DNA of 8,056 nt from Pontiellaceae bacterium (GTDB lineage Bacteria > Verrucomicrobiota > Kiritimatiellia > Kiritimatiellales > Tichowtungiaceae): positions 1 through 8,056 of the forward strand of contig JALOTS010000196.1 of assembly GCA_025457785.1 (NCBI GenBank), in the 5' to 3' direction. The notes under the pieces were generated by a model, which saw only the letters and a list, made by a program, of their open reading frames with translations, ran no database searches and had not been told where the DNA came from. The translations under genes were made by a program, and so were the position numbers. The first letter of the stretch is position 1. Each line of letters starts with the position of its first letter. Positions 1-5,862 of the stretch are shown here, in pieces.

Positions 1-173
1 GAATCAAAGGCGGTGACGGTGAAAAGATCCAGGTCGATCGACGTGCGATGTCCAAAGCGGAGTGCCAGTGCGGTTCCGCCTGCCAGCGCGAATGGGTTCA
101 ATCGCTTGTCCTTCATCAGTTTATGAAGAAGGTCGAGCAGTGCGGGGGAAACGCTTTCGGTGTGGAGATTCAT
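1..173 (-). CDS. AbiEii/AbiGii-type nucleotidyltransferase (toxin), N-terminal part only
   Basis: Only the first 57 residues are present; the gene continues past position 1. The sequence shows an N-terminal helix followed by ALAGGTALALRFGHRTSIDL, with GGT at residues 32-34 and the acidic pair D47-x-D49. This is the nucleotide-binding and metal-binding signature of the AbiEii family (GGTALAL...GHR.S.DLD). Family knowledge: AbiEii proteins are nucleotidyltransferase toxins of type IV-like toxin-antitoxin or abortive-infection systems, acting in the cytoplasm. The start codon (173-171) overlaps the stop of the upstream DUF6922 gene as ATGA, the usual sign of translational coupling, so the two genes form a leftward operon. 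The rest of the protein, including the C-terminal domain, cannot be assessed. Confidence in the family is high from the motif; toxicity is inferred. Confidence 0.85.
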   Translation of the reverse strand, partial: MNLHTESVSPALLDLLHKLMKDKRLNPFALAGGTALALRFGHRTSIDLDLFTVTAFD

Positions 174-466
174 AATGTCCGGTGATTGGCCGGGTTGCGG
201 AAAGCCCGAAAGGCTTCACGGGGCAGGTTGAACTGATTGGCAAAAAAGCTGACCGTTTTTACACTCAGATCGGCGGCACTCAGCAGAGCGGTTTTGACCG
301 CCGCCTCGCCGTAATAGTTCCAAACCGCTTTGACATCGGCCAGCGTGCCCCGTTCCATGACACGAGGGATAATAAACTGACGATGGCATTCCGGGTCGAT
401 TCCGGATGGATCAACGTCCCAGAAGAGAAATGCAGATAATTGATCTGTGAGGGTCTTGCTTTTCAT
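170..466 (-). CDS. DUF6922 domain protein, probable antitoxin-like partner of AbiEii
   Basis: This complete protein of 98 residues has no signal peptide or membrane segment. Near its N-terminus it carries LFWDVDPSGID, then RQFIIPRVMERGTLADVKAV, WNYYG, and a C-terminal LSVKTVSFFANQFNLPREAF. This series (FWD.D, FI..RV.ERG, YYG, LS.KT..F..N.F..P.E.F) is what I know as the DUF6922 family. Such proteins often sit directly upstream of an AbiEii nucleotidyltransferase. It is the first gene of the leftward operon, and its TGA stop overlaps the AbiEii ATG by four bases. By position it may act as the antitoxin or regulator, but it does not resemble the winged-helix AbiEi antitoxin and the role is inferred. 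The Shine-Dalgarno is weak: GGTGG lies about 12 bases upstream, and there is no good AGGAGG. The ATG at 466-464 is the only sensible start. Confidence 0.8.
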   Translation of the reverse strand: MKSKTLTDQLSAFLFWDVDPSGIDPECHRQFIIPRVMERGTLADVKAVWNYYGEAAVKTALLSAADLSVKTVSFFANQFNLPREAFRAFRNPANHRTL

Positions 467-571
467 GATCAGAACGTACCACCGTGCGGTTTATCCGGCA
501 AGTCGGTTTGCTTTCATCTCTGGATTATGCCGGATAACGAATTGAAAACTTCCGAAAAAAATTCCAAATGT

Positions 572-616
572 GAACTGTGCGAAGAGGGGGTTCATCCGCA
601 GATGGCGCAGATGAAC
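572..616 (+). repeat. R1 dispersed repeat, partial copy E (left end only)
   Basis: The stretch ending TTCATCCGCAGATGGCGCAG and ATGAAC matches the left end of the R1 repeat seen at 3366-3490 and 4856-4957. The similarity includes the GCGAAG-type bases upstream, and a weaker likeness in the preceding AT-rich TTCC tract around 545-570. It breaks off after GATGAAC and passes directly into repeat family R2, so the copy is chimeric. No gene is visible around it. Confidence 0.7.
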
Positions 617-618
617 CT

Positions 619-685
619 GGCGCGGCAAAGCCGCAACCAAAATAATAAGAATTTAGTCAGAATAATTAAGGTCAGAATGATTTTC
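619..685 (+). repeat. R2 dispersed repeat, copy 1
   Basis: It begins GGCGCGGCAAAGCCGCAACC and continues through an AT-rich part with two GTCAGAATrATT units at 656-667 and 671-682. A second copy lies at 7716-7790, with the same order of modules. The unit GGCGCGrCAwAGCCGC is itself a small imperfect inverted repeat. I see no coding potential. The rest of the gap, 689-802, holds an inverted arm of the same repeat and otherwise AT-rich sequence without a gene. Confidence 0.7.
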
Positions 686-736
686 ACTCAGACATAATTT
701 CCCTCTCTTATTATTCTGACCCAAATTATTTTGACA
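655..736. repeat. Large imperfect inverted repeat in R2 (29-nt arms)
   Basis: The left arm 655-683 and the right arm 708-736 are reverse complements at 22 of 29 positions, with a 24-base loop. Each arm holds two copies of the GTCAGAATAATT unit. The transcript could fold into a long stem. The right arm ends in TTGACA, which also reads as a perfect -35 hexamer for the peptidase gene. There is no T-run after the stem, so a terminator is less likely than an insertion-derived or regulatory structure. Confidence 0.65.
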
Positions 737-759
737 AAACAGGTTGTGTTGAGGATTAA
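731..759 (+). promoter_or_regulatory. Candidate sigma-70-type promoter for the M60 peptidase gene
   Basis: A perfect TTGACA lies at 731-736. After a 17-base spacer comes GATTAA at 754-759, which is a poor -10; shifted alternatives such as TTAAAT at 756-761 have longer spacers. Transcription from here would give a leader of roughly 90 bases before the chosen start at 858. The -35 hexamer is part of the R2 inverted arm. The call is weak because the -10 is poor and promoter rules in this group are uncertain. Confidence 0.3.
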
Positions 760-791
760 ATAAAAATCGTGCATAAAAAACAAGAAAATGA

Positions 792-812
792 CGGATAGTA
801 GTACAGATAAGG
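792..812 (+). repeat. Short shared module joining different repeat families
   Basis: CGGATAGTAGTACAGATAAGG here matches CGGATAGTAGTTCAGATAGG at 7796-7815, with one substitution and one missing base. Here it leads into R1 copy A; at 7796 it leads into hairpin repeat R3. The module therefore behaves as a junction piece in mosaic repeats. It overlaps the first bases of R1 (ACAGATAAGG). Confidence 0.6.
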
Positions 813-888
813 AAAAGGCAAGATTTCCAACGGTTGGAAACGGTGCGGAGGCATGAAATGAACGGAAGATGTTGTTTTATGGGATCGA
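803..888 (+). repeat. R1 dispersed repeat, copy A (lacks left end)
   Basis: The order is ACAGATAAGGAAAAG, the palindrome TTTCCAACGGTTGGAAA (824-840), then CGGTGCGGAGGCATGAAATG and a short tail up to about ATGGGATCG. It matches copies at 2773-2870, 3366-3490 and 4856-4957. The repeat runs into the 5' end of the M60 peptidase gene, so the first codons of that gene lie inside R1. The palindrome has perfect 8-base arms around a single G. Confidence 0.8.
847..851 (+). promoter_or_regulatory. Repeat-encoded Shine-Dalgarno that sets the peptidase start
   Basis: GGAGG at 847-851 lies six bases before the in-frame ATG at 858, an ideal spacing. This favours 858 over the longer TTG start at 834 (inside the R1 palindrome) and over the later in-frame ATGs at 879 and 912, which have no comparable site. 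The same GGAGG plus ATGAACG arrangement is present in R1 copies B and C, so the signal belongs to the repeat. Confidence 0.7.
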
Positions 889-2687
889 ATACAGCAAAGA
901 GGTTTTTTTTAATGAGCCTGCTTGTGTTCGTATTTTGTTTTTATGCTCAAGCAAAACGGCCTGAAAAAAACCGTCTTGGAAGAGATGATGCTGCGTTGGA
1001 GGTTACACAGGGGATGACGCCGGATGATTTCTGGAAGTATTATGAGCGGATCAAATCCGGAGAAACGAACGAAACCCTGTTGCGGAAATGTTATGCGGCA
1101 TTTGACCGGCTTTTGTGGAAACAGGTTCGATTGGATGATGAAATTCCTCCGATTCCTCCCGCCTTGGCGGCAAAAATTCCTCAAGAAATTCTTGGTGCGA
1201 ATCAGGTGGAGGTCGGCCCGGATCGACCGTTTAATACGTTCGAAGATCCTTTTGTTACTCTGCGGCTGATGCTGGACTGTCGCATGGCCGCATCAGTTCC
1301 TGTGGATGAATTGTTGAAACATCCCAGTGCGGACGGGTATCCTGGGAAAATCGAACAGGGCGCAAAACGGTTAACTGAAACGCTGCAAATTGATTTTGGA
1401 GGCTATCAGGATATGATCAGTACCGGGCTTTTTGCGCCTGCCGGGGAGTCGGTAACGATCACCGTTCCAGAGGGGTTCGCGGACAAGGGGTGCGTACTTC
1501 AAATCGGTTCGTTAAAACAGAAAACGCAGGTTTATAAGTTCAGAGAACTTCATCGAGCACCTTATATTGTTCGTCGTTATCCTGTTGATAGGCCAATGAT
1601 TACGGTTGTTTCTGCTTTTGGCGGGTTAATTTATTTAAGGCCAAAGCTCCCGGGAAATATTGATGTACAAAAGAATGAGTATATCAATCCTGACGGAACG
1701 TTCTGGACGGACTCGCCGGTTCCGTTTGAGAAACACATCGTTCCGGTTACAATTGCCGGGGCCGTTCAGGCCCCGTTTTATCTGCACGGTGTGCATACAA
1801 AAGACGAGTGGCGGAAAACGATCAGTAGATATCCGGCTCCCGAGGGAGAGTTTGGCAGCGACCGATTTATCTATACGATGCGAACATCGCAGTTGAGGCA
1901 GATTCCCGATTTGGATGAGGTGATTGAGCTTCATAATGATATGTATGACTTTATGGGAGATTTAACAGGCAGACCAAACCCTCCTCCGCATACGTTCCGC
2001 GCTATTGTGGAACAGGATTTAAATGTAGGCTTTCTTTATGCAGGGCAACCGATCACGATGAACAACCAGTGGTTGGACTATTTACGAAATAAAAAGGTTA
2101 GTTTCGGGGTGGCTCATGAGACGGGGCATATGCATCAGATGCGGGTGTGGACCTATCAAAACGGTGGAGAAATAACCGTTAATATTATGGCCTGTTACGT
2201 ATTTGAAAAAATCGGCGAGAAGTGGGGCGACGATGCCGTTTCCGACAACCAAGAACGGATCAGTGATGAATGGATAAAAACATCCACCGATTTCTGGACT
2301 TCCCGTCCGCCGAACGAGCGAAGCTGGTTGTTGGCCACCGACCGGGAAAAAACAAGACCGTTGCTGGCGTTCTACAGCAATTTATGGAAAGAGTTCGGGT
2401 GGGATGCCTTCAAGCATGTGTATCGAAAATATCGGACGATTCCGATGGATCAGTGGCCGGGAGGTTATAACAAAAGTGCGCGCCGAGGCGGCGGAGCCGA
2501 AACGGCCGATGAAATTGAGCGGCAGCGGGCCGGTCTTTTTCTGGAGTTGTTTTCAGAAGAAGTCGGTAAAAATCTGTCACCTTATTTTGATTTGTGGGGA
2601 CAGGAAGTGACGGAGGCTTCCCGTGCCCGGGTTGAGCATTTGCCGAAATGGAATCTGAAAGGATATGAAGCGATGGATGTAAAATGA
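858..2687 (+). CDS. Secreted M60-family (enhancin-like) zinc metallopeptidase
   Basis: The protein has 609 residues from the ATG at 858. Residues 1-32 form a signal peptide: basic KR at 14-15, a hydrophobic core FFLMSLLVFVFCF, and a likely cut after A30-Q31-A32, so it should act in the periplasm or outside the cell. The M60 domain starts around residue 188 (STGLFAPAGESVTITVPE), as is usual for the family. The catalytic motif is H420-E-T-G-H424, followed by E438 as third zinc ligand, fitting HEXXH-X(8-28)-E. A C-terminal region (QRAGLFLELFSEE...LSPYFDLWG) is typical of the family end. Family knowledge: M60 enzymes cut mucins and other O-glycosylated proteins; the substrate here is unknown. It stands alone, with repeats on both sides. 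The first 8-10 codons come from repeat R1, so the n-region is atypical and the original 5' end may have been replaced. Starts at 879 or 912 would still leave a signal peptide. Confidence 0.88.
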   Translation: MNGRCCFMGSNTAKRFFLMSLLVFVFCFYAQAKRPEKNRLGRDDAALEVTQGMTPDDFWKYYERIKSGETNETLLRKCYAAFDRLLWKQVRLDDEIPPIPPALAAKIPQEILGANQVEVGPDRPFNTFEDPFVTLRLMLDCRMAASVPVDELLKHPSADGYPGKIEQGAKRLTETLQIDFGGYQDMISTGLFAPAGESVTITVPEGFADKGCVLQIGSLKQKTQVYKFRELHRAPYIVRRYPVDRPMITVVSAFGGLIYLRPKLPGNIDVQKNEYINPDGTFWTDSPVPFEKHIVPVTIAGAVQAPFYLHGVHTKDEWRKTISRYPAPEGEFGSDRFIYTMRTSQLRQIPDLDEVIELHNDMYDFMGDLTGRPNPPPHTFRAIVEQDLNVGFLYAGQPITMNNQWLDYLRNKKVSFGVAHETGHMHQMRVWTYQNGGEITVNIMACYVFEKIGEKWGDDAVSDNQERISDEWIKTSTDFWTSRPPNERSWLLATDREKTRPLLAFYSNLWKEFGWDAFKHVYRKYRTIPMDQWPGGYNKSARRGGGAETADEIERQRAGLFLELFSEEVGKNLSPYFDLWGQEVTEASRARVEHLPKWNLKGYEAMDVK

Positions 2688-2772
2688 TTTAAGATCAGCC
2701 TGGGGTGTTTCTCTCGTGCTTTTTGTGAAAAACGTTTTTGGGCTGCCTGTCTGTGCGGAGTACGCAGACGGG

Positions 2773-2870
2773 GCAGATGACGCAGATGAACACAGATGAG
2801 GAAAAGACAGATTTCCAGCGGTTGGAAACGGTGCGGAGGCACGAAATGAACGGGAAATATTGTTTATAGG
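2773..2870 (+). repeat. R1 dispersed repeat, copy B
   Basis: It contains GCAGATGACGCAGATGAACA, the palindrome TTTCCAGCGGTTGGAAA (2812-2828, a G-T change that still pairs as G-U in RNA), and GCGGAGGCACGAAATGAACG. After GGAGG (2835-2839) an ATG at 2846 opens a seven-codon reading frame, MNGKYCL. The copy fills most of the 279-base gap between the peptidase and the MNT gene. Before it lie the palindrome AAAAACGTTTTT and a short GTCTG/CAGAC hairpin (about 2749-2769), neither followed by a T-run. I see no clear terminator for the peptidase. Confidence 0.8.
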
Positions 2871-2966
2871 AACCTGTGTCCGCTTTTTATTCGGGGTGTT
2901 AACCTCTGTTCATTTGATTTTTTCCGCCGGGGTAGTACAGTTCGAGTCGATCACATTGGGGGAGAA

Positions 2967-3257
2967 ATGAATAAAGCGGAAACCCTTTATATATTAAAGC
3001 AGTTTCAGGGAGAGTTCGGTCTTCGGTACGGGATTCTCTCCCTGGGCATCTTTGGTTCGCTGGCCAGAGAGGCTTCGTCTGAGGCAAGTGACGTGGATGT
3101 GGTTGTGCGTCTAAAAGAACCCAATTTGTTCACTCTGTCCAGAATCCGAATAGAGCTGGAAGAGCGATTAAACCGGCATGTGGATCTTGTCAGTTACCGA
3201 GAGCGGATGAATCCGTTTTTAAAAGAGCGCATACAGCAGGAGGCGTGTTATGTCTGA
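2967..3257 (+). CDS. mntA: MntA-type minimal nucleotidyltransferase (antitoxin of MNT-HEPN)
   Basis: The protein has 96 residues, the usual size of a minimal nucleotidyltransferase. It shows G30-S31 followed by SDVDVVV with D42 and D44, that is GSLAREASSEASDVD, matching GS-x10-D-x-D. A third acidic residue is D73 in RHVDLV. The C-terminal LKERIQQEACYV is typical. Family knowledge: MntA proteins inactivate their HEPN RNase toxin by adding AMP groups to it, and the two genes overlap. Here the TGA overlaps the ATG of a HEPN gene by eight bases, but that gene is cut short, so the antitoxin appears orphaned. A good Shine-Dalgarno, GGGGGAG at 2958-2964, lies just upstream of the chosen ATG. All key catalytic residues are present, so the protein itself may still work. 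Confidence 0.88.
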   Translation: MNKAETLYILKQFQGEFGLRYGILSLGIFGSLAREASSEASDVDVVVRLKEPNLFTLSRIRIELEERLNRHVDLVSYRERMNPFLKERIQQEACYV

Positions 3258-3378
3258 TCCGCAGCTCGTCATCGAAATTTTATCGCAGGTTCTCTTGTCC
3301 ACAAGGCGCATACTCGTCCGCTTTAAGCCGGTTGAATCTGATCAGATGCTTGAAGAAGTTCGTTTTGCGAACAGATAA
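3250..3378 (+). pseudogene. Truncated HEPN (DUF86) toxin gene remnant
   Basis: The reading frame has 42 codons. Its first 30 or so residues, MSDPQLVIEILSQVLLSTRR then ILVRFKPVESDQ, match the first helix of DUF86/HEPN toxins that pair with MntA; complete members are usually about 110-140 residues. After residue 33 the likeness is lost and the frame ends at TAA (3376-3378). At that point R1 copy C begins: TGCGAA at 3366, then TTCATCCGCAGATG from 3379. The HEPN active-site motif (R-x4-6-H), normally further along, is missing. I looked in the following 230 bases and found no remaining HEPN sequence in any frame. It is best read as a deletion or replacement joined to the repeat, leaving no working toxin. 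Confidence 0.72.
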
Positions 3379-3490
3379 TTCATCCGCAGATGGCGCAGAT
3401 GAACACAGATGAGGGACAGACAGATTTCCAGCGGCAGGAAACGGTGCGGAGGCATGAAATGAACGCGAAGCATTGTTTTGCGGGATCCGA
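3366..3490 (+). repeat. R1 dispersed repeat, copy C (most complete)
   Basis: It runs from TGCGAA through TTCATCCGCAGATGGCGCAG, the imperfect palindrome TTTCCAGCGGCAGGAAA (3425-3441), and GCGGAGGCATGAAATGAACG to about GGGATCCGA. After GGAGG an ATG at 3459 opens a 15-codon frame, MNAKHCFAGSDFSFA. That resembles the start of the peptidase, MNGRCCFMGS, so R1 similarity extends about ten codons into both. The remaining bases up to 3570 hold no gene. Confidence 0.82.
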
Positions 3491-3578
3491 TTTCTCTTTT
3501 GCATAACCATTTTTTTCGCCTCGCAGGTAAGTGCCAGGACATCCGTTTTATACACAAATTAGTTAAATTATAAAAATA

Positions 3579-3607
3579 TTGTAATTTAGATAATTTGCGT
3601 ATATAAG
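3579..3607 (+). promoter_or_regulatory. Candidate promoter of the ATPase gene, implying a leaderless mRNA
   Basis: TTGTAA (3579-3584), a 17-base spacer, and TATAAG (3602-3607) sit in a strongly AT-rich tract (about 3555-3606). The start codon is at 3615, so transcription would begin at or next to the ATG. No Shine-Dalgarno is visible before the ATG (GCTGGCGT), which agrees with leaderless translation. Other -10-like strings in the same tract (for example TAGATAAT) would give a short leader instead. Confidence 0.4.
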
Positions 3608-3614
3608 CTGGCGT

Positions 3615-4796
3615 ATGAATCCAATCACCAATCCATTTGCACCGGGAGCAGGAACGCCGCCGCCGGAACTGGCAGGGCGCGATGAACTGCTGAAAACCAT
3701 TCATATTGCCATCGAACGGACTCGCCGGGGCTACCCAACCAAAAGCGTACTGATAGTCGGTTTGCGTGGAGTCGGTAAAACGGTTTTACTGGATCGAATG
3801 CGCGATGACGCTGAAGCCGATGGAATTCGGACTTTGAGAATTGAGGCACCGGAAAACCGCTCGCTTCCCGCCCTGCTGGCTCCGCAACTGCGTTTATGTC
3901 TGCTTCAGCTTTCCCGTAACGAAGCCGCAAAGGATTCGGCCCGGCGGGCACTGCGCGGATTGGCAGGATTTGCCAAGGCATTGAAGGTCAAATATGAAGA
4001 CATCGAAGTGGGATTTGATTTTGATCCGGAGCCGGGGCTGGCCGACAACGGCGATCTTGAACACGATCTGCAGGCATTGCTTGAAGTGGTTGGCGCCGCC
4101 GCAAAAACTGCCAGAAGCGCTCTTGTTATGTTTGTGGACGAACTGCAATACGTTCAGGAAGCAGAACTCGAAGCGCTGATCATGGCACTTCATCGGGTTT
4201 CGCAGTGCCGCCTGCCGGTCATGCTGGTCGGGGCGGGTCTGCCGCAACTGCGCGGGCGCATGGGCCGGGCAAAATCGTATGCCGAGCGCCTGTTTGACTT
4301 TCCTGAAATCGGGCCCCTTGATCCGGATGCCGCGAAGCTGGCCATCTCTAAACCCGCTGCGGATCAACAGGTTATTGTGGAACCGGCGGCACTGGAACGC
4401 ATCGTTCAGGAAACCCAGGGCTATCCTTATTTTATTCAGGAATGGGGAAAGCATGCATGGGATTCCGCTGAAACGTCTCCAATTACTCTAAACGATGTAA
4501 CACGAGTCTCAAAAGAGGCGGTGGCCGCTCTGGACGAAAGTTTCTTTCGTGTCCGGTTTGACCGATTAACCCCTTCGGAAAAAGAATACTTGCGGGCGAT
4601 GGCTGAACTCGGAGCCGGTCCGCACCGATCCGGTGATATTGCGGATATTCTTGGCCGGAAGGTAAGTTCTCTCGGACCAACCCGCGCTCAGCTTATAAAT
4701 AAAGGGATGATCTGGAGTCCGAATCACGGAGACACAGCCTTCACGGTTCCCTTGTTTGACGGCTTCATGCGCCGGATCATGCCGGATACCCAATGA
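3615..4796 (+). CDS. AAA ATPase, Orc1/Cdc6-like ATP-binding protein with C-terminal winged helix
   Basis: The protein has 393 residues. After an N-terminal NPFAPGAGTPPPELAGRDEL, the usual opening of this family, come Walker A GLRGVGKT (49-56) and Walker B ALVMFVDELQ (169-178, with D175 and E176). A sensor-1-like LVGAGLPQLRG lies at 204-214, and a helical segment with YPYFIQEWGKHAW lies at 270-282. Residues about 318-390 look like a winged-helix DNA-binding domain (LTPSEKEYLRAMAELG...HRSGDIADILG). It should be a cytoplasmic ATPase that may bind DNA. Family members are widespread, often alone and patchily distributed, and their biological role is not settled. The gene is visibly more GC-rich than its neighbours, especially the lipoprotein gene, which fits acquisition by transfer. 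It has no operon partner: an AT-rich promoter-like tract lies upstream and R1 copy D follows. Confidence 0.82.
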   Translation: MNPITNPFAPGAGTPPPELAGRDELLKTIHIAIERTRRGYPTKSVLIVGLRGVGKTVLLDRMRDDAEADGIRTLRIEAPENRSLPALLAPQLRLCLLQLSRNEAAKDSARRALRGLAGFAKALKVKYEDIEVGFDFDPEPGLADNGDLEHDLQALLEVVGAAAKTARSALVMFVDELQYVQEAELEALIMALHRVSQCRLPVMLVGAGLPQLRGRMGRAKSYAERLFDFPEIGPLDPDAAKLAISKPAADQQVIVEPAALERIVQETQGYPYFIQEWGKHAWDSAETSPITLNDVTRVSKEAVAALDESFFRVRFDRLTPSEKEYLRAMAELGAGPHRSGDIADILGRKVSSLGPTRAQLINKGMIWSPNHGDTAFTVPLFDGFMRRIMPDTQ

Positions 4797-4855
4797 AAAA
4801 TTCCCGAAGAAAAAATTCCAATATCGGGGGAAAAGGGGCACAGTTCCGGAAAACA

Positions 4856-4957
4856 GACTTCTGCGCGAAGGGGATTTTTATCCGCAGATGACGCAGATGA
4901 ACACAGATAAGGAAAAGACAGATTTCCAACGGTTGGAAACGGTGCGGAGGTATGAAA
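4856..4957 (+). repeat. R1 dispersed repeat, copy D
   Basis: It contains GCGCGAAGGGGATTTTTATC, CGCAGATGACGCAGATGAAC, the perfect palindrome TTTCCAACGGTTGGAAA (4923-4939), and GGTGCGGAGGTATGAAA. The tail differs from copies A-C: the ATGAACG start is replaced by ATGAAAAAAGTAAG, so the repeat-encoded start is lost. The upstream AT-rich TTCC tract (about 4797-4825) resembles bases 545-570 before copy E, so R1 may have a longer, more variable left flank. The rest of the gap up to 5079 is AT-rich without a gene or a clear terminator. Confidence 0.8.
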
Positions 4958-5079
4958 AAAGTAAGAAGGGCGGGAAGGGTCTTTCTAAAATTCATCGGGT
5001 GACCTCGTTTTGACCCTTTTCTTTTCACTTTTTTGATTTGTGTTTTTAAGTATTAAATTTTCAAGAGGTTAAAAAATAA

Positions 5080-5862
5080 ATGAATATCAAGAGGCAAAAG
5101 TGTATAATTACAGTAGTGGTGTCTGGAATTGTGTTGCTAGGAACTGGATGCGCAAGTATTGTAAGCAAATCCAGCTATCCCATAAAAATCTATAGCAATC
5201 CTGACGGAGCAACTGTAACAATCAAAAATAAATTTGGGGTGGAGTTGCAGAAGGGTGTAACCCCTATGGTCGCTACCCTGTCATCAAAAGCGGGTTTTTT
5301 CAAGCCAGCCGAGTACGACTTTGTATTTGAAAAAGCAGGATATTATCAAGTCAACACATCCATTAAAGCTCAGATAAACGGATGGTATTTTGGCAACTTT
5401 CTTTTAAGCAGTTTTGGTCTAATAGGTTTCGTCATTATTGACCCAGCAACTGGGGCAATGTGGAGAATCAACGATAAGGCGACCTTCGGAAATCTGTCGC
5501 CTGATCTAAATGCCAGTATGCGACCAGTCGAGCCCCATTCATTGGCCATGTCATCGTTAACGACATCTCAAGTTATAACAACAAACGATCTCTCTGTAAT
5601 GAAGCATTTTACAATTAATGATTTTAGAATTGTAGAATATAATTTCGACGCAAAGACCGGTGCTGGGAATTTAACTGTTGATATAGGTAAAGGGGGATTT
5701 CAGGCACGACTTTGGGTTGTTAAAAATATTGGGATGATTTGCTCCAGTAAAAATGTGGCCATTGATGCCGGAGATGAGAAATTCAGTGGCGCGAAATACA
5801 CAGTTTTAGACGAGTCGATTAAAGATGGATTGCTCAAGATTTTATTTAAAGCTGTATACTGA
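5080..5862 (+). CDS. PEGA-like lipoprotein
   Basis: The protein has 260 residues. It starts with a basic n-region (MNIKRQK) and a hydrophobic stretch ending VLLGTGCAS, a lipobox-like site with the lipidated cysteine at residue 24. It should therefore be an envelope lipoprotein. A PEGA-like beta domain follows: YSNPDGATVTIKNKFG, then GVTPMVATL, then FEKAGYYQ. After it comes INGWYFGNFLLSSFGLIGFV with DPATGAMWRI. This GW.FGN...G..G...D.ATGA.W pattern recurs in many small PEGA lipoproteins; its function is not known. The C-terminal half (about 150-260) is not recognised. A Shine-Dalgarno, AGAGG at 5064-5068, is 11 bases from the ATG, slightly far. The gene is clearly AT-richer than the ATPase before it and the tetrapyrrole gene after it. 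No neighbour suggests a partner. Confidence 0.75.
   Translation: MNIKRQKCIITVVVSGIVLLGTGCASIVSKSSYPIKIYSNPDGATVTIKNKFGVELQKGVTPMVATLSSKAGFFKPAEYDFVFEKAGYYQVNTSIKAQINGWYFGNFLLSSFGLIGFVIIDPATGAMWRINDKATFGNLSPDLNASMRPVEPHSLAMSSLTTSQVITTNDLSVMKHFTINDFRIVEYNFDAKTGAGNLTVDIGKGGFQARLWVVKNIGMICSSKNVAIDAGDEKFSGAKYTVLDESIKDGLLKILFKAVY

Noticed and set aside
834..857. Longer TTG start for the peptidase, adding METVRRHE
   Set aside because: These codons lie in the R1 palindrome and over the GGAGG site, and they recur in other R1 copies without a gene. ATG 858 has the ideal ribosome site.
3376..3400. TAA reassigned to a sense codon, using the HEPN remnant as a test
   Set aside because: Reading through TAA 3376-3378 gives FIRRWRR and then TGA, with no HEPN likeness, so the remnant gives no support for TAA recoding.
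3894..4454. A 186-codon open frame on the minus strand opposite the ATPase gene
   Set aside because: It is antisense to the Walker A and B region of a clear protein family and shows no recognisable domain; high GC creates long shadow frames.
4797..4840. Terminator after the ATPase from TTCCCGA and TCGGGGGAA
   Set aside because: The arms pair imperfectly, the loop is long, and no T-run follows.
572..4957. R1 copies as a CRISPR array
   Set aside because: Copies are 0.6-2 kb apart with genes between them, variable in length, and without regular spacers.
2582..5028. Minus-strand frames encoding HRFxPLEICL and LICVHLRHLR-type peptides at three or more places
   Set aside because: They are translations of R1 copies on the reverse strand. 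They recur only because the repeat recurs, and have no ribosome site or conserved protein context.
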